Source of the DNA: Ostrinia nubilalis
Lineage: Eukaryota; Arthropoda; Insecta; Lepidoptera; Crambidae
Direction of reading: 5' to 3'
NCBI RefSeq assembly: GCF_963855985.1
Contig: NC_087106.1
Span: 6,183,001-6,247,000 of the forward strand
Length of the DNA: 64,000 nt
Of this stretch, positions 11,901 through 55,152 are shown one piece after another. The notes beneath the pieces are model-generated. The model worked only from the letters and a program-made list of their open reading frames with translations. It was not told where the DNA came from and made no database searches. The position numbers were made by a program, and so were the translations under genes. Position 1 is the first letter of the stretch, and each line of letters starts with the position of its first letter.

Positions 11901-14900
11901 AGAGCATTTGTCCGCAGTAGTGCTGGACTCTGCCATTCTGGGCGTGCTGCCGGCTTCATCCGAGCTCCTCGGGCGGCGCGTGATGCCGCCGCATGACGCG
12001 GGCTACGCAGCCCTGCCTGTCGACCCGCTCGTCGTCAACTTCGAGGAAGGTATGCGGCTCTACTGAAACTATATGTATTAAGCAGCCACCAGGCGATTTG
12101 GGACCCGCTAGGACAGTACAGCTGGACAGTAACGGTCAACTGACCATGTAGTCAGCTTCAAATAGCTCGTTACACCCAAAGTAATCAAAAAGTTTGCAAC
12201 TTATTGTGTTGTCAACTTTTTGCCCACTCTGCGTCTCACAAAATATTTGACGCTGACTGTACAATGAATTTCAACTTTAGATATCACAAACATGGTCAGT
12301 TTTTGGATGTACATGATGTCAGTAGTTGAGTGTCCAGCTTTAGTTTTATAGTTGCGCGGCAAATGTTTATTTGTAAAGACGACGGCATATAATCAGAACA
12401 GCGTCTTACCTCTAATATGAGTGCTGTGTACAATATTATGATGTGCTGTCGGCTAATGTGACTTAGCCGCGTGACTATAAAATAATAAATTAGTAAATTG
12501 TTTTTGATACTGTTTGAGACTTTGAAAAGCTGATTGAGATGATCTAGAAATTAATTGTGATGACCGTTGAGACTTTAAAAATGACTTGGAAACTAGTCAT
12601 GTTGAAATGATTTAAGAATATGGATCGAATGAATTGAGTCATAGAAAATGAGTGAGCTGTAAGACTATGTGCTTGAGTTGTACAACTGTCGTTTGGAATT
12701 AAATTTTTATTTAGATTTGAAGGAATTTAAACTTTCATCATAAGTGCGCTGGATTCGCACAAGTTTTGGTTATGTTGTACTCAGTATTTTGTTTTAACGT
12801 CGATCATGCTCAAATGGATTTATTCTAATTTCGGTCAATTGCTTTTATATCTTGATAATAACCGTTGTAACCAGCAAGGTTTTATACAGAAGAGTTAACA
12901 GTGGTCTCAACGGTTGAAAGTTAAGTGTTTATTGTAACGAAAGAAATGGTTGTAATAAAAAGGCTGTCCCAAAATATGCGAGTGTCCCGAATCGAATGGT
13001 AGCTGCTTAAGGCTTCACTGGCTATCTACTTTTTAAATGTCGTCGAGAGTATTTTTCATATAGGACAGTTTGAAAACATTAAGTGGAATGTGCGAAGTAA
13101 GGTTTTGTATTTTAATAGTGATTAGTGGATTCGACGATTTTTAAAAGTGATTAGTGTTACGAAGCCAATGAAAAAATTGTAACACGAATGTATCAAGAGT
13201 TTTCAATACAACTTATACTCTTTTGCAAGACTTTGCACATGCATTGAACTCTGCAAAACACTCTTTAACATTATAAGATTAATGATTAAAAGAGTTTGTG
13301 TAAGTTAACGCAGTTACTTAAAATAGTATTTACTACATACTTAAATATAAAATAAAGCTGTTTCTATTGAAAACTCTGCATTCTATTGAAGTAGGGTTAA
13401 GATTTAACGATGTCTAGAAATACTTCGAACGCTCACTTATTCATTTTACTATAAAGTAATGTAACGCTTGGGGAGGATTTATATTGTTTGGCACTTCTCT
13501 ATAGCCTGTTTTATGTGAGTAAATTATAATAGTAAATATGTTACGTGAAGTATTACGAATGTTTCTTTTGGCATCATTGAAACGTAATAAATTTTGTTGC
13601 ATCATGTGCCAATAATAAAAGTAGCAAGAAACGCAGAACTGTCCGTTAGGTGGTTAGTTTAAAAATATTTATTTTATCACATGTTACGAATTATTAAGGA
13701 CGTTTTTACTTGCTTTATAGTCGATGCACAGACCAGGGATGGTATATTGTTTACAATGTTTTTACTGTGACGGGGCGTGGTTTTATTATTTCTTTAATTT
13801 AGTAAGTTTTGTAGAAAGAAAATATTTTTATTTCGTTTTCCTGGTTTGTGGCGCGACTAACGCCTGTTTATACTGATATTAAAGTATAATGTAGAATTTT
13901 GTTTTCTTTATGTCAATAGTCAATTAAATATTACTATATAGTATTTATTGGGTAGAGTTAGATGGGTTTGGTTTCGTTGTTCACGATCTACGTTGAGAGA
14001 AACGAATATTTATTGCGACGTAGTTGAAACTTTATCCCGATATGTTGTAATAGATGTTTTTATTTACGATGCATTTTATTTTGCTGGGAGAAGCGTCGTT
14101 TTGGTTATTTCTATAACATAGACAAGATTTCTTTATACCATAGACATGGATTTGATACTGAAGTCCTCCAACATAGAATTTATTACACTTTGCATCCGAC
14201 TGTCTGCCCCGAGAGCATGGCGCGGAGTCGGTATTTTTGTATGTGCAATAAATTAAAGTATAATAATATATAATCTTCATATCTTAGCTAATTAGATTCA
14301 TAAAGATCTTTTGCTTTTTTGTTTACAGTATACTGTAATAATTTATTTAACTCGTACGTTATTAGAATATTACAGTTGCATTTTGAATGCATGTTGACTG
14401 AGAGGTATAATGTCAACACTTATTTGAAATATCACTGTAATACATTTTAAATAGATGTTGATATAATCTTTGTCTATGATAGAAAAGTACATAATAAATA
14501 GGTTAAACAACATATAAAATACAAATAAAAATATATATACACGACATATTGTAACTCATTATTATAAGTGAAAAAAAAAAGAAAAAAAAAAGAAGCTTTA
14601 TGCCTTTAAATTGTTTGTATGTTAGTATGTAGGATGTTTTAAGGGCCTCAGCGGTATATAACGTACACACTGCTATAGGGCCCTATATACTTTATATTCG
14701 CACCGTGAGAAATAGATAGAGCTAATAAAATTAAAAAAAAAATGTATTTGTAGGTACGATTGTAGGAAACACAGACATTAGGCCGTACTAAACTAAGGCT
14801 GTGTTTTCTATAACAAAAAATTCTTGTGCTTATAAGATTGTATTACCAATTTTAGAAAAGTAAAAATGATAAGTAAATTAATTGAAAAAAAAAAAGATGT

Positions 14901-17673
14901 AATGCTTAGCGGTTTTTGATAATACATATTTGAGAATGCTTCCGGTTTACCATTATTATAACTAGCACTTCTGAATAATTAGTATAGAAAATTAGACAAA
15001 TTTCCGTGAACATTCTGGGGGATATAATGTTTTCGTTTTATATATTTTTGCACTGCGAGTAAAGTTCCTATATTTATTACAAAAATCAGCAGAAAGCATG
15101 AACTGGATAAGGAAGCTGTTCTTTTAAAAGTAATTTGTACATGGTCCATGATATGCCTAGTCATTATTTATGTATAAAACTAATCAATATTTAAAAGTAT
15201 ATCAGCAAGCTCTTGGCCGAAGGATAGAGTAAGGTGTGGGGAGGTCTATAGCTCTAATGTGCTAATTTTTTACGAACTCGAAATTGTCTTGAGAAAAAAA
15301 AGCGATTGCCAGACAATGTAACTTATGTAATAAAGTAGTAAATTGATTTTGTAATGAATAAAAAATAGGCAAATAGAATTGAAATCGTCGAGTTGGCGAA
15401 AAGGTGTGATTTAGTACAAATGCGGTTGTAATCTTGAGGCAGCTCAATGGTGATGCAACTTTTTTATTGTAACAATGTTGATTTCGCTCGTAACATAGCA
15501 ATACTTTTACATTTAGCATAGCGTTGTAGTCTCGTCTTTTTTTTATTAGAAGCTATTTATTTATCCTTAGACTAATTGTTGATTGGAATGTTGAAGTTTT
15601 CTGTTAACCGTACGATTGGGATTCCCAAATCGAGCGAGGTTGTATTTGCCGTCGTTCTTATGTCCGTGCATGTTACTACAAGCCCTCTTTACTGTCATTA
15701 CTTAATTAAAACGTTAATTGAGTATTTGAACTTAATAACGATGCAAGTAATATTTTCTCAGTCTACTATCACAGGGTACACTTAGCGTTTAAGTAGGCTG
15801 CACTGAAACCAAGGAATGTTTTGCTCAAGTTCAGTTTCTTTACATGCATCTGATTCGGGCATTTTTGACCTTTGATTGCATCTCGTTCAATACGAAAGTA
15901 ATGAATTCAGATTTAAAAAATAAGAGGGCTTCTAGTAAAATGTCTAGTTAGGTTGCTGCCTTAATTAAAAAATGTGAATTATTAATCGATTTGCTCAGAA
16001 AAAGCGTCAAGTGAAATGTACCTTGCTATGAAATCGTTTGTCCAAATCGAGTAATAATGATAAGGTAAATTTTATAGTGTTTGTAATACGAGAGGCGTGG
16101 TAGGGAACTTGGATTTGCTGCACTGGTCGGCTCACTCTGCGACACTGTACTCTGGACTTGGAGTGCCGTAACATAGTTGTAACCACGACAGCACCGGCGC
16201 GGCGCCGACACCAAACATATAGTTTATGCCCTATGTGACTTCCATCGTGCTGGTACTGTCAGTTTCTTGTTTGAGTTTAAAAGGGTTGTTGTTATTTTAA
16301 TCTTAGTCTTACGTTATATAAGAATTTCAAAACTATCTTAATATTAGTATCGCGTGTGTTAAGACCTTTTTTAAGCTAATTAACATTCAAACTGATATAG
16401 GAACTCGTATCGAAACAGGTACTTTGGCTTCGTTTAATCAAATTGTGTTTAATATACCAACGAGTAAATAAAAATGTTCCATAATAATGATTTTTGTAAT
16501 TATTTTTGACGCCCACCCCGAATTTCAGGTCGACTCGACAAGAACACACAGCATGCATTAGACGGGTAGTTTCAAAATTAATTACGAAAATCATGCAAGT
16601 CATCCGATCGATCACTAAGCGGTCTGTGTGTTCTTGCAGAGTCCGACAATGAAAGCGCCCCCTCCTCCACGCCCACCAAGACCGTGTCGCCCGACGACGC
16701 GCAGCGCATCGCGCGCTCCAAGTCGCAGGAGCTGCTCCTCCTGGAGAGGATCCAGGCCGAGGCCGCCGCCTTCTACAGCTACGACGCGCTGCCCGCCGAA
16801 CCCTCCAAGGAACGCAAAATCGTGCGCACCAACCTCAACACCAAGTACGATAGGCTCTCGCTCGACGAGATCTCAGGTAAAAAGCAACAGCCGGTTGCCG
16901 AGCGACGCAACTCGCTAGATTTCAAGGTCCTATCTCTGGACGAAATCCGCGCCCGAAAGAAAGAAACTATCGTCCACCCCACACCGATCACTCTCAACCT
17001 GAGTCGCAAACGTAAATCGTCCACGCAGGAGACCATTGAAACCACTTCGGGCAATAAAATCATCAAAGTGGTCAGAAGCAACTCTATAGTGTATAAGAAA
17101 GTCGATCACAATGCGCCAGTCGTTTCGAGCACCACTAAGGTGGATCAAAAACCTAACGAAGAAAATGTCGGCAGGAAACGAACGATTTCTGAAATAAGCG
17201 ACATGTACGAAATACAAGATGATGAATTAGTCGACAATTGCTTCGAATTCAAGAGAATCAAAGTAAACGAGCAAACGACTAAGCCTAGACTCATTAGAAA
17301 TAGTAGCATCAACAAGGACAACAATGAAAGTAAAGATGATGAAGTAGATTCTAGCACTAATGTAGATAATGATTCTGATTCGGAAGTACAAATTGTGAAT
17401 GTTGAATTCAACAACCAAAATACTGATGTGAGTGCAATTTCTGATACTGAAATAATTGATGTGGATTCTACCAGAATAGGTGATCCCGTAGCCATAGTGG
17501 ATTTGAGTGATGATGATGATAGTGACGAAATTACCATATCTGATCTAGACTTGGAATTAGTTAAAAACGTCCCAGATGTGGTAGCTAGTTGTCAGAGGAA
17601 TGCAAACAAGGCGGATAGTGAAGGCAAGGACCTGATTAGTAGTATCGATTCGCTTTTAGATGACGACTTATGA
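5973..17673 (+). CDS. ZC3H11A: Triple CCCH zinc-finger protein, ZC3H11A family
   Basis: Coding exons 5973-6032, 6250-6369, 8059-8196, 10875-10998, 11918-12049 and 16640-17673 join to 1608 nt (535 residues plus TGA) with matching phases and GT-AG borders. The N-terminus carries three CCCH fingers: C10-x7-C18-x5-C24-x3-H28, C39-x7-C47-x4-C52-x3-H56, and C68-x8-C77-x4-C82-x3-H86, with IPCYWENQPGGC in the third. This trio is the signature of ZC3H11A, a nuclear RNA-binding protein tied to the TREX mRNA-export machinery in mammals. Exon 4 encodes a Pro/Ala repeat from (GCGCCC)n. The last exon is disordered: a twice-used LSLDEI motif (about residues 264-269 and 289-294), basic patches, then acidic clusters and SSIDSLLDDDL at the end. 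Start: the ATG at 5973 sits in CACCATGG; an extended start at 4528 is possible. The gene converges with Pax6. Role in this insect is inferred from the family. Confidence 0.9.
7199..7852 (-). mobile_element. RTE-like LINE, 3' fragment
   Basis: In intron 2 of ZC3H11A, on the opposite strand. A 180-codon open frame (7852 to 7310) shows the C-terminal region that follows reverse transcriptase in RTE-like LINEs: CETWALTKRHRDKLARCQ, then KWRWAGHMLR and a final RWEDELR...RRQWKELEEAF block. The 3' end has a (TTA)n tail at 7200-7215 (as read on plus: TAATAATAATAA). The endonuclease and most of the RT are missing, so this is a 5'-truncated dead copy with an accidentally intact tail frame. Confidence 0.8.
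8222..8411. mobile_element. MITE with 30-bp-class inverted ends
   Basis: GTGAGCACGTAGAATTTTGT near the left end (from 8234) recurs inverted at the right end (to 8398). The centre contains a second inverted pair around TAATTATNTTGCTG. It begins 25 bp after the donor of ZC3H11A exon 3. Confidence 0.75.
8440..8560 (+). mobile_element. Decayed C-terminal scrap of an RTE-like LINE
   Basis: Reading across a frame change gives a GPKVGWPKKMGR / ADDITNKAGKNWMHIASDRE pattern, the usual end of RTE-like ORFs. Too short and broken for more detail. Confidence 0.5.
8622..10299 (+). mobile_element. TIR transposon with TA duplication (Tc1-mariner/pogo-like)
   Basis: The ends GGGTGATTGCTATAGTAATTGGCC and its inverse (AGCAATCACCC at 10289-10299) are bracketed by TA at 8620-8621 and 10300-10301. 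Removing the element restores a LINE reading frame (PVM|VYGSETW), which proves insertion at TA. The interior has several GGCCAATAACT-type subterminal repeats and, on plus, decayed frames rich in E and K (9363-9569 and about 9650-9730) followed by a PHD-finger ORF. TA targeting plus a C-terminal zinc finger fits pogo/Tigger-like elements, but no DDE catalytic core was found. Confidence 0.75.
9738..9899 (+). CDS. Transposon-borne PHD-finger ORF (53 aa)
   Basis: ATG at 9738, TGA at 9897-9899. The peptide has the spacing of a C4HC3 PHD finger: CNIC, then CSEC, VFHKSC, and a closing CHNCY at the end. It lies inside the TA-flanked element 8622-10299, directly after lysine- and glutamate-rich open frames (ending ...EEKKTAKIKK then stop). 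In many insect pogo/Tigger-like transposases a zinc finger closes the protein, so this is most likely the 3' end of a broken transposase gene, not a host gene. PHD fingers usually read histone H3 tails; whether this one does is unknown. Confidence 0.55.
   Translation: MYLSVSNQICNICKKLIKNRLLVCSECHRVFHKSCATDIPEEEGDSYLCHNCY
10300..10716 (+). mobile_element. RTE-like LINE fragment, continuation after the inserted TIR element
   Basis: Starts YGSETWWLTMGL, then RAMERAMLGVSLRDRIRNEE, a stop, QWAGHIARR and finally AFVQHWTSFG. The left-hand part of the same copy is at about 8601-8621. The frame contains several stops and shifts, so the copy is dead. Confidence 0.75.
10661..10786. repeat. Two tandem copies of a 63-bp unit
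   Basis: GCCTTTGTCCAGCATTGGAC starts at 10661 and again at 10724; each unit contains GAACGAACGAACATCG. The unit is the 3' end of the RTE-like LINE, so the array is a tail duplication. A third, diverged copy of the GTC..TTTGG..GAAACGAA block follows at about 10810-10850. Confidence 0.8.
11002..11169. mobile_element. MITE inserted in the splice donor of ZC3H11A exon 4
   Basis: Flanked by TA at 11000-11001 and 11170-11171. Ends start TAGATGACCC... and, inverted, TAGTTCC...; both continue into CTGAACTGTCC. A second copy (21660-25042, split by another element) confirms the borders. Exon 4 ends at 10998 and its donor is GTATAG, so only GTA is host sequence and the rest of the donor belongs to the MITE. 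Confidence 0.8.
11183..11300. mobile_element. MITE of the AGGCTGGGTTGCACC family
   Basis: Ends AGGCTGGGTTGCACCATCTT and inverted AGGTGGTGCAAC. Two more members are at 35233-38013 and 41245-41368. All share the internal GACGTTTGT / TGACAGATTTTTGACG block. Confidence 0.75.
11361..11525 (-). mobile_element. Lep1-like Helitron fragment
   Basis: Read on minus it ends in CGGGCGGCTGCTAGT, the GC-rich end plus CTAG followed by T seen in lepidopteran Helitron derivatives. The related copy at 52785-52969 shares GACTCCTAGCACTTGTAGTTTC (in inverse). Confidence 0.6.
12050..16639 (+). other. Intron 5 of ZC3H11A, 4.6 kb
   Basis: Donor GTATGC at 12050, acceptor TTCTTGCAG ending at 16639. The sequence is AT-rich with A-tracts near 14570-14600 and 14885. 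Apart from short random frames I see no gene, and no repeat shared with the rest of the window. Confidence 0.6.
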
Positions 17674-17740
17674 TTTTTTTAAATAGGTCGCGGGACGCGG
17701 GTTGTGTTCATAATCGAAAAAATAGAAAAGACTACAAAAG

Positions 17741-18268
17741 ACAATGCCGGAAATTGGCGTCTTTTTTTTTTCGCGCGGCCATCGACCAAACCATGTTTTT
17801 TGGATACAAAATAGTGTAATAAACCAAACTTACTATGACATGTATACCTCTAAACTCAGTCTAAACTGAGTTACGAGCATTAGAAGTTTGATGATTTACA
17901 TACTAGATTTTTGCTTTTTGTGCGCAAGTTTTGTAAGAAATTGCAACAAAATAGTGACATTGTATGTGTAAACAAACAATACCATCCATTAAAGGCTCCA
18001 GACATCAGTGTGGAGTAGAATCAGCGCAATAAAAAAATAGCGCAATATTTTGTTGCAATTTCTTACAAAACTTGCGCGCAAAAAGCAAATCTAGTATGTA
18101 AATCATCAAACTTCTAATGCTCGTAACTCAGTTCAGACTGAGTTTAGAGGTATACATGTCATAGTAAGTTTGGTTTATTTCACTATTTTGTAATCAAAAA
18201 ACAAAGTTTGGTCGATGGCCGCGCGAAAAAAAAAAGACGCCACCTTCCATACAAAATCTGGCATTGCC
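17741..18268. mobile_element. Foldback MITE just after the ZC3H11A stop codon
   Basis: Arms of about 210 bp (from GGCGTCTTTTTTTT at 17756 and its inverse ending at 18241) pair almost perfectly across a 90-bp spacer. The outer ends extend to CAATGCC on both sides. It begins 68 bp after the stop at 17673, ahead of the best AATAAA, so it is probably transcribed within the 3' UTR. Confidence 0.85.
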
Positions 18269-18424
18269 ATTTACATGTAGGCTACAAGTTTAGGACGTGT
18301 TTCTACCTGGCAAAAGAGAGTAGAGTTACGTTGCAATTTTCTATCTTTAAGAACTTGTTTCGTTTCATTTGTCTTGTATTTAGGTACTTATATTAGGAGA
18401 ATTTCAGGCAATAAGCTTGTGTGC

Positions 18425-18430
18425 AATAAA
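18425..18430 (+). terminator. Candidate polyadenylation signal of ZC3H11A
   Basis: AATAAA in GTGCAATAAAGTTATG, about 750 bp after the stop codon. An earlier AATAAA lies inside the foldback MITE near 18028 and could also serve. Confidence 0.4.
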
Positions 18431-20109
18431 GTTATGTAAGTTAATTAAGATATTAGAGGTCGATAGATCTTCTCTAATATTTACCCTGTTTAGAACAGGA
18501 AGTAGGGCTGCAGCCTTTTGCATTATTAAGGCTTTTTATTTTATTGTGAAATAACTTTCAGTAAGGTTTTGATATTTGAAGTTATTCACATTTACTTAGA
18601 CATAAGTTTCATTCTTTTGAGTACAAACAAAATCTTTAATTTCGGGAGATATAAAAACAAATGCATACGTAAAGTTGTTTATGTATGTAAATATTATTTT
18701 AAGAGCAGTACAAAGGTGCATAGGTTGAACATTGGTCTGTTTAAAAATAAAAATAATTAGTTTCTGCTCTTTTTTGCCATGTTACAGTTTAAGAAAAGTT
18801 ACTGAGGTACTGGTAGCTGTAGTATGGTAAAAGCTTTAATTAATTATATGAGATTGTACATAATTATTTCTATTTTCTTTTTATTCACCAACTACCTTCC
18901 ATTATCTTATTTATCTAGCTAGAATCATTGATCAGGAAATGGTTTGGTTGCAGTTGTTGCTAATAAATTAAAAAATTACTTAATTTGATCCAAAAATTTA
19001 TTTAAATAATGCTGTTATTAAAACGTTTCATCGACATCACACAATTATCCACAATTTGATGTGTATACCTCCACATACTATACAGTTAAAACTAACAATT
19101 ATGTATTAGGTATAATAAATTCGAAAGTAATACATACCACAACTGAATTGAGATTAATGATAACAGTTGGCTTGTTAATACTACATGATTTCCGTTTAAA
19201 TTGAATAATTATCTACATGCGTAATCTTTATTTTGAATTTGATACAAAATTACAACGTCACATCGAAAAAGATCCACAATTAACATTACATTACATCAAA
19301 TGAGTTTATTTACAGACACTTATAACTAAGAAGCCCTGTTTTATTTAAAAATATCTTTTCGAACGAATTTTCATTAAGATAAAATTTAAATTTTGACTTT
19401 TTGACGGACAATTTTCTTTACACGTTTTTGATGATTTAGGTACTAGAAGTTATCAATAAAATTTAGTTTTGGCCTTAATTAGGAAACATTTACACCAAAT
19501 ATACAGAGCCAGAGTCTTAAATTAGTCTTATCTAAGTCCTATCTATGGTGTTAATTAAAATATAACACTTACACCAAGATATTAAATTATTTCATTCAAA
19601 ATTATACATTTTAAACGACTGCACATCTTATGTGCATCAGTGCATGCTCTATCGATATAAAATTTTGGTTGAATCTTGAATGAAATAGCCTAATTAAGTA
19701 GTATAAATACATTTGAGCCTACATTTTGTGCTCATATTCCTGTTTTGTGTCAACTAACGGATATGTCGATTCTTTATACTATGCGTGTATAATGATAATA
19801 TAGTCGGGTCGACTAAACCGTGAATGTCTCATTTCTATTTATAACTCCAGCTAAGATAACAAATATTTTATGGACATAATATATCTGTGAACTGATGTTT
19901 TTTACTCAAATCGGTACATAAGGCAGTGATCTATAAATTAAATAAATCATAAAATACTCGGAGCAGATTTATGAAGAAAGAAAAATTGAAGTCCCCGCCG
20001 AACCACTAGCTAAACCTTTTAATAATTGCTCGTAAGGTTTTAATTTCCGTAGCTATGACCGAAATTGAGAAGTACCGAGCGGTGCCGAACGAAACTAGGT
20101 CCACCAGGG
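18431..20109. other. Convergent intergenic region and Pax6 3' UTR
   Basis: Lies between the 3' ends of ZC3H11A (plus) and Pax6 (minus). It is AT-rich without coding signal. Minus-strand AATAAA motifs (TTTATT on plus, around 19306 and 19338) could end the Pax6 transcript. Confidence 0.4.
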
Positions 20110-52733
<32,624 letters not shown>

Positions 52734-52784
52734 CTGGTTGAGAAGTAGGTGATATTTATCTTCTAAAAAGCGAAAGGTCACTGA

Positions 52785-52969
52785 CTAATTGACTGACTGA
52801 CTCACTCACTCATCACGAAATGTCAGAAACTACAAGTGCTAGGAGTCTCAAATTTTGCATGGGGGTTCCTTTTAGAACGTATGTGGTTACTAAGACGGCA
52901 TTTTGCAAAATTCAATTCCTAAGAGGGTAAAACGGGATCCACGCGTATGAAGTCACGGGCGGCGGCTAG
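52785..52969 (+). mobile_element. Lep1-like Helitron fragment close to the Pax6 paired exon
   Basis: Contains AAACTACAAGTGCTAGGAGT and ends ACGGGCGGCGGCTAG before T. It lies about 50 bp outside the splice acceptor of the paired-domain exon (52733). Related to 11361-11525. Confidence 0.6.
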
Positions 52970-53572
52970 TAAAATAATAAGAGCTATTATGAATACTTAT
53001 TTAAGATTTTATTTTTAAAGAGGAAATTAAGTCCTTCTATAGGTATTTCATTGAAGGTGGTAATTGAATAACTTAGATAACAACAGTAGTGTTTTTAAGC
53101 TGAAAATAATTTGAAAATGAAAAAAAAATGAAAATGAAATTTGCCGGTCTCTGTTTGATCAATTTTCTCAATAAAATACAAATTTACTACGTATTTACCT
53201 AGATGCCTATAAAACATGGGTAGTGACAATGCTTATGGCATTAAGTTCGCCTGATGTTCAAATTTTGGCATTAAAGCATAAATAAAAGTAAATGCTTTGA
53301 AGTAGTTATCTTAAAATAGTAGGTACGTTTTCAGAAACTTCAGAGTACCTACAATATCATTTTAACCCATTGTTAGTAAAAAGTAATGAAAGGTAGAGAC
53401 TTTTATACAGAACAAGTGTTTGCTCACGACAAAACATAACGCAGAACATGGATACTCAATTAAACCTCAAGTTTATTTACTCGTTTAAGTACAAGCAACA
53501 CGTGTATAAGTAATTAACATCAATTACGTAATTGTGAGGGCCTGTAATCTGTATATCTTGTGTGGTGCACAC

Positions 53573-55152
53573 TAGGGCATGTAATATCGGAAGGTTTTCA
53601 ATTCCGATATTAGATCTCAATATCGGAATTCCGATATTAATATCGGAATTGAGTTCATGTGCTATAATGTTAATATTTGGTTATATTCGTAAGAATTCTG
53701 GATTGTTTACAATAAAATAATGATTTTAATCAAAATCTTTAATTTGGTACAAAACAGCACTTCATAAAATTGAAGTATTTTAAAACCATTTTTACGTTAT
53801 GGGTATCCATTGCATTTGGTTTTTTATGTGACAAGAGGCAAACGAGCAGACGGATCACCTGATAATGAATGGTTACTGATAATGAGCCTAACTATATAGA
53901 CTAGCAAATAATTAAAGTGTTTTTGTAAAATCACAGGCATCAAACAAACTTTTTTACTCCTTCATTATATTACCCTGTTTTGTGTTGGCGGAACGAATTT
54001 TAGAGTCATTCAAATCACGTGTTACAAAAATTGTAGAGAGTGGTAAAAAACTTGAATATGCTTGTAATTTGTTCCTTTTTGATTATCGATGTACAACTCA
54101 CAAAACCATCATCATGTCAGCCATAGGACGTCCACTGCTGAACACAGGCTCCGATGCTGATTTTCACAATGGCCGGTTGGTGGCGGCCTGCATTCAGCGC
54201 CTTCCTGCTACCCTTATGAGGTCGTCGGTCCACCTTGTGGTTATGAGTCCTACGCTGTGCTTTCCGGTACGTGGCCTCCACTTCAGAACCTTGCTGCCTC
54301 ATCGTCCGTCTGTTTTGCGTACTAAGGCAGAACCCTTGGAAGACCTTATCACAATGCTCGAAGACCTTAATCGAGTTTCCCAACAGGTAGGCCTTCGGAT
54401 GAATATTGAAAAAACGAAGCTTATGTCGAATGTCCATGTTGCTCCTTACCCAGTTTCGGTTAGGAGCTCGATTCTCGAGATTGTTGACAAGTAAGTATGT
54501 CTGCTGATGCAATTTCGACAAAGAGGTAAATCGTCGAATACGAAGACGAAAGTCTTCAATTAGTGTGTGTTACCAGTGATGATATACGGCTCGAAAACGT
54601 GGCCTTTGAATATAGGGCACAACGTGCTATGGAGAGGGATAAGCTTGGTGTTTCTTTACGAGATCTAATCAGAAATGAGGAGCTCCGTAAACTAACTAAG
54701 GTCGCTGACATAGCCCGACGGATTAGCAAGCTGAAGTGGCAATGGGCAGGGCACATAGTACGCAGAACTGACGGTCCATGTCCAGTAAAATTAATGTTTG
54801 AAAGGGAGTTGAGATTTCGTTCTTTGTTGACCAAGTACCTATGGCAAATGCTAAAATTGATTTAGGTCAAGTTAAATTAACCATAAATAGTAAAGATATT
54901 AAAATATTTGCAGTGGAACAAAAAGTGATGGTGAGAGACATGAGAAAATCATTGGTCTTTACCAATCATGTACTTAGGGCTTTGTAGCAGGTTGTGGCGA
55001 GTTTAAACGCTTTGTTTAAAATCACAAATAAAACTTTTTTCTGATTCCGATATTACGATATTGGGTCGCTCAATATCGGAATTGAAATATCGGATCTCGC
55101 AGTCCGAGATTCCGATATTACGAGATTCCGAGATTCCGATATTCATGCCCTA
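53573..55152. mobile_element. hAT-like element, 1.58 kb, with nested retroelement pieces
   Basis: Ends TAGGGCATG and its inverse CATGCCCTA, bracketed by the 8-bp duplication GTGCACAC (53565-53572 and 55153-55160). Both ends are filled with AATATCGGAAT-type subterminal repeats. No hAT transposase is present. Inside, 53982-54105 gives a frame AERILESFKSRVTKIVESGK...LFLFDYRCTTH, and about 54860-54960 one with KIFAVEQKVMVRDMR; both look like the C-terminal integrase part of a Ty3/gypsy-like retroelement, now separated by LINE sequence. Confidence 0.75.
54107..54840. mobile_element. RTE-like LINE pieces nested in the hAT element
   Basis: 54107-54260 is a minus-strand 3' end (QQWTSYG frame, TAGGACGTCCACTGCTGAAC on plus). 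54310-54840 is a plus-strand part: LEDLNRVSQQVGLRMNIEKT from reverse transcriptase, then YGSKTW, RAMERDKLGVSLRDLIRNEE and WQWAGHIVRRTDG. Frames are broken, so both are dead. Confidence 0.7.

Noticed and set aside
11636..11959. 107-codon minus frame beside ZC3H11A exon 5
   Set aside because: It overlaps exon 5 in antisense and the rest reads like repeat-derived intron sequence; no domain or splice support.
16779..17537. Several minus-strand frames of 95-130 codons
   Set aside because: They lie opposite the last ZC3H11A exon, which has the right phase, splice acceptor and protein features.
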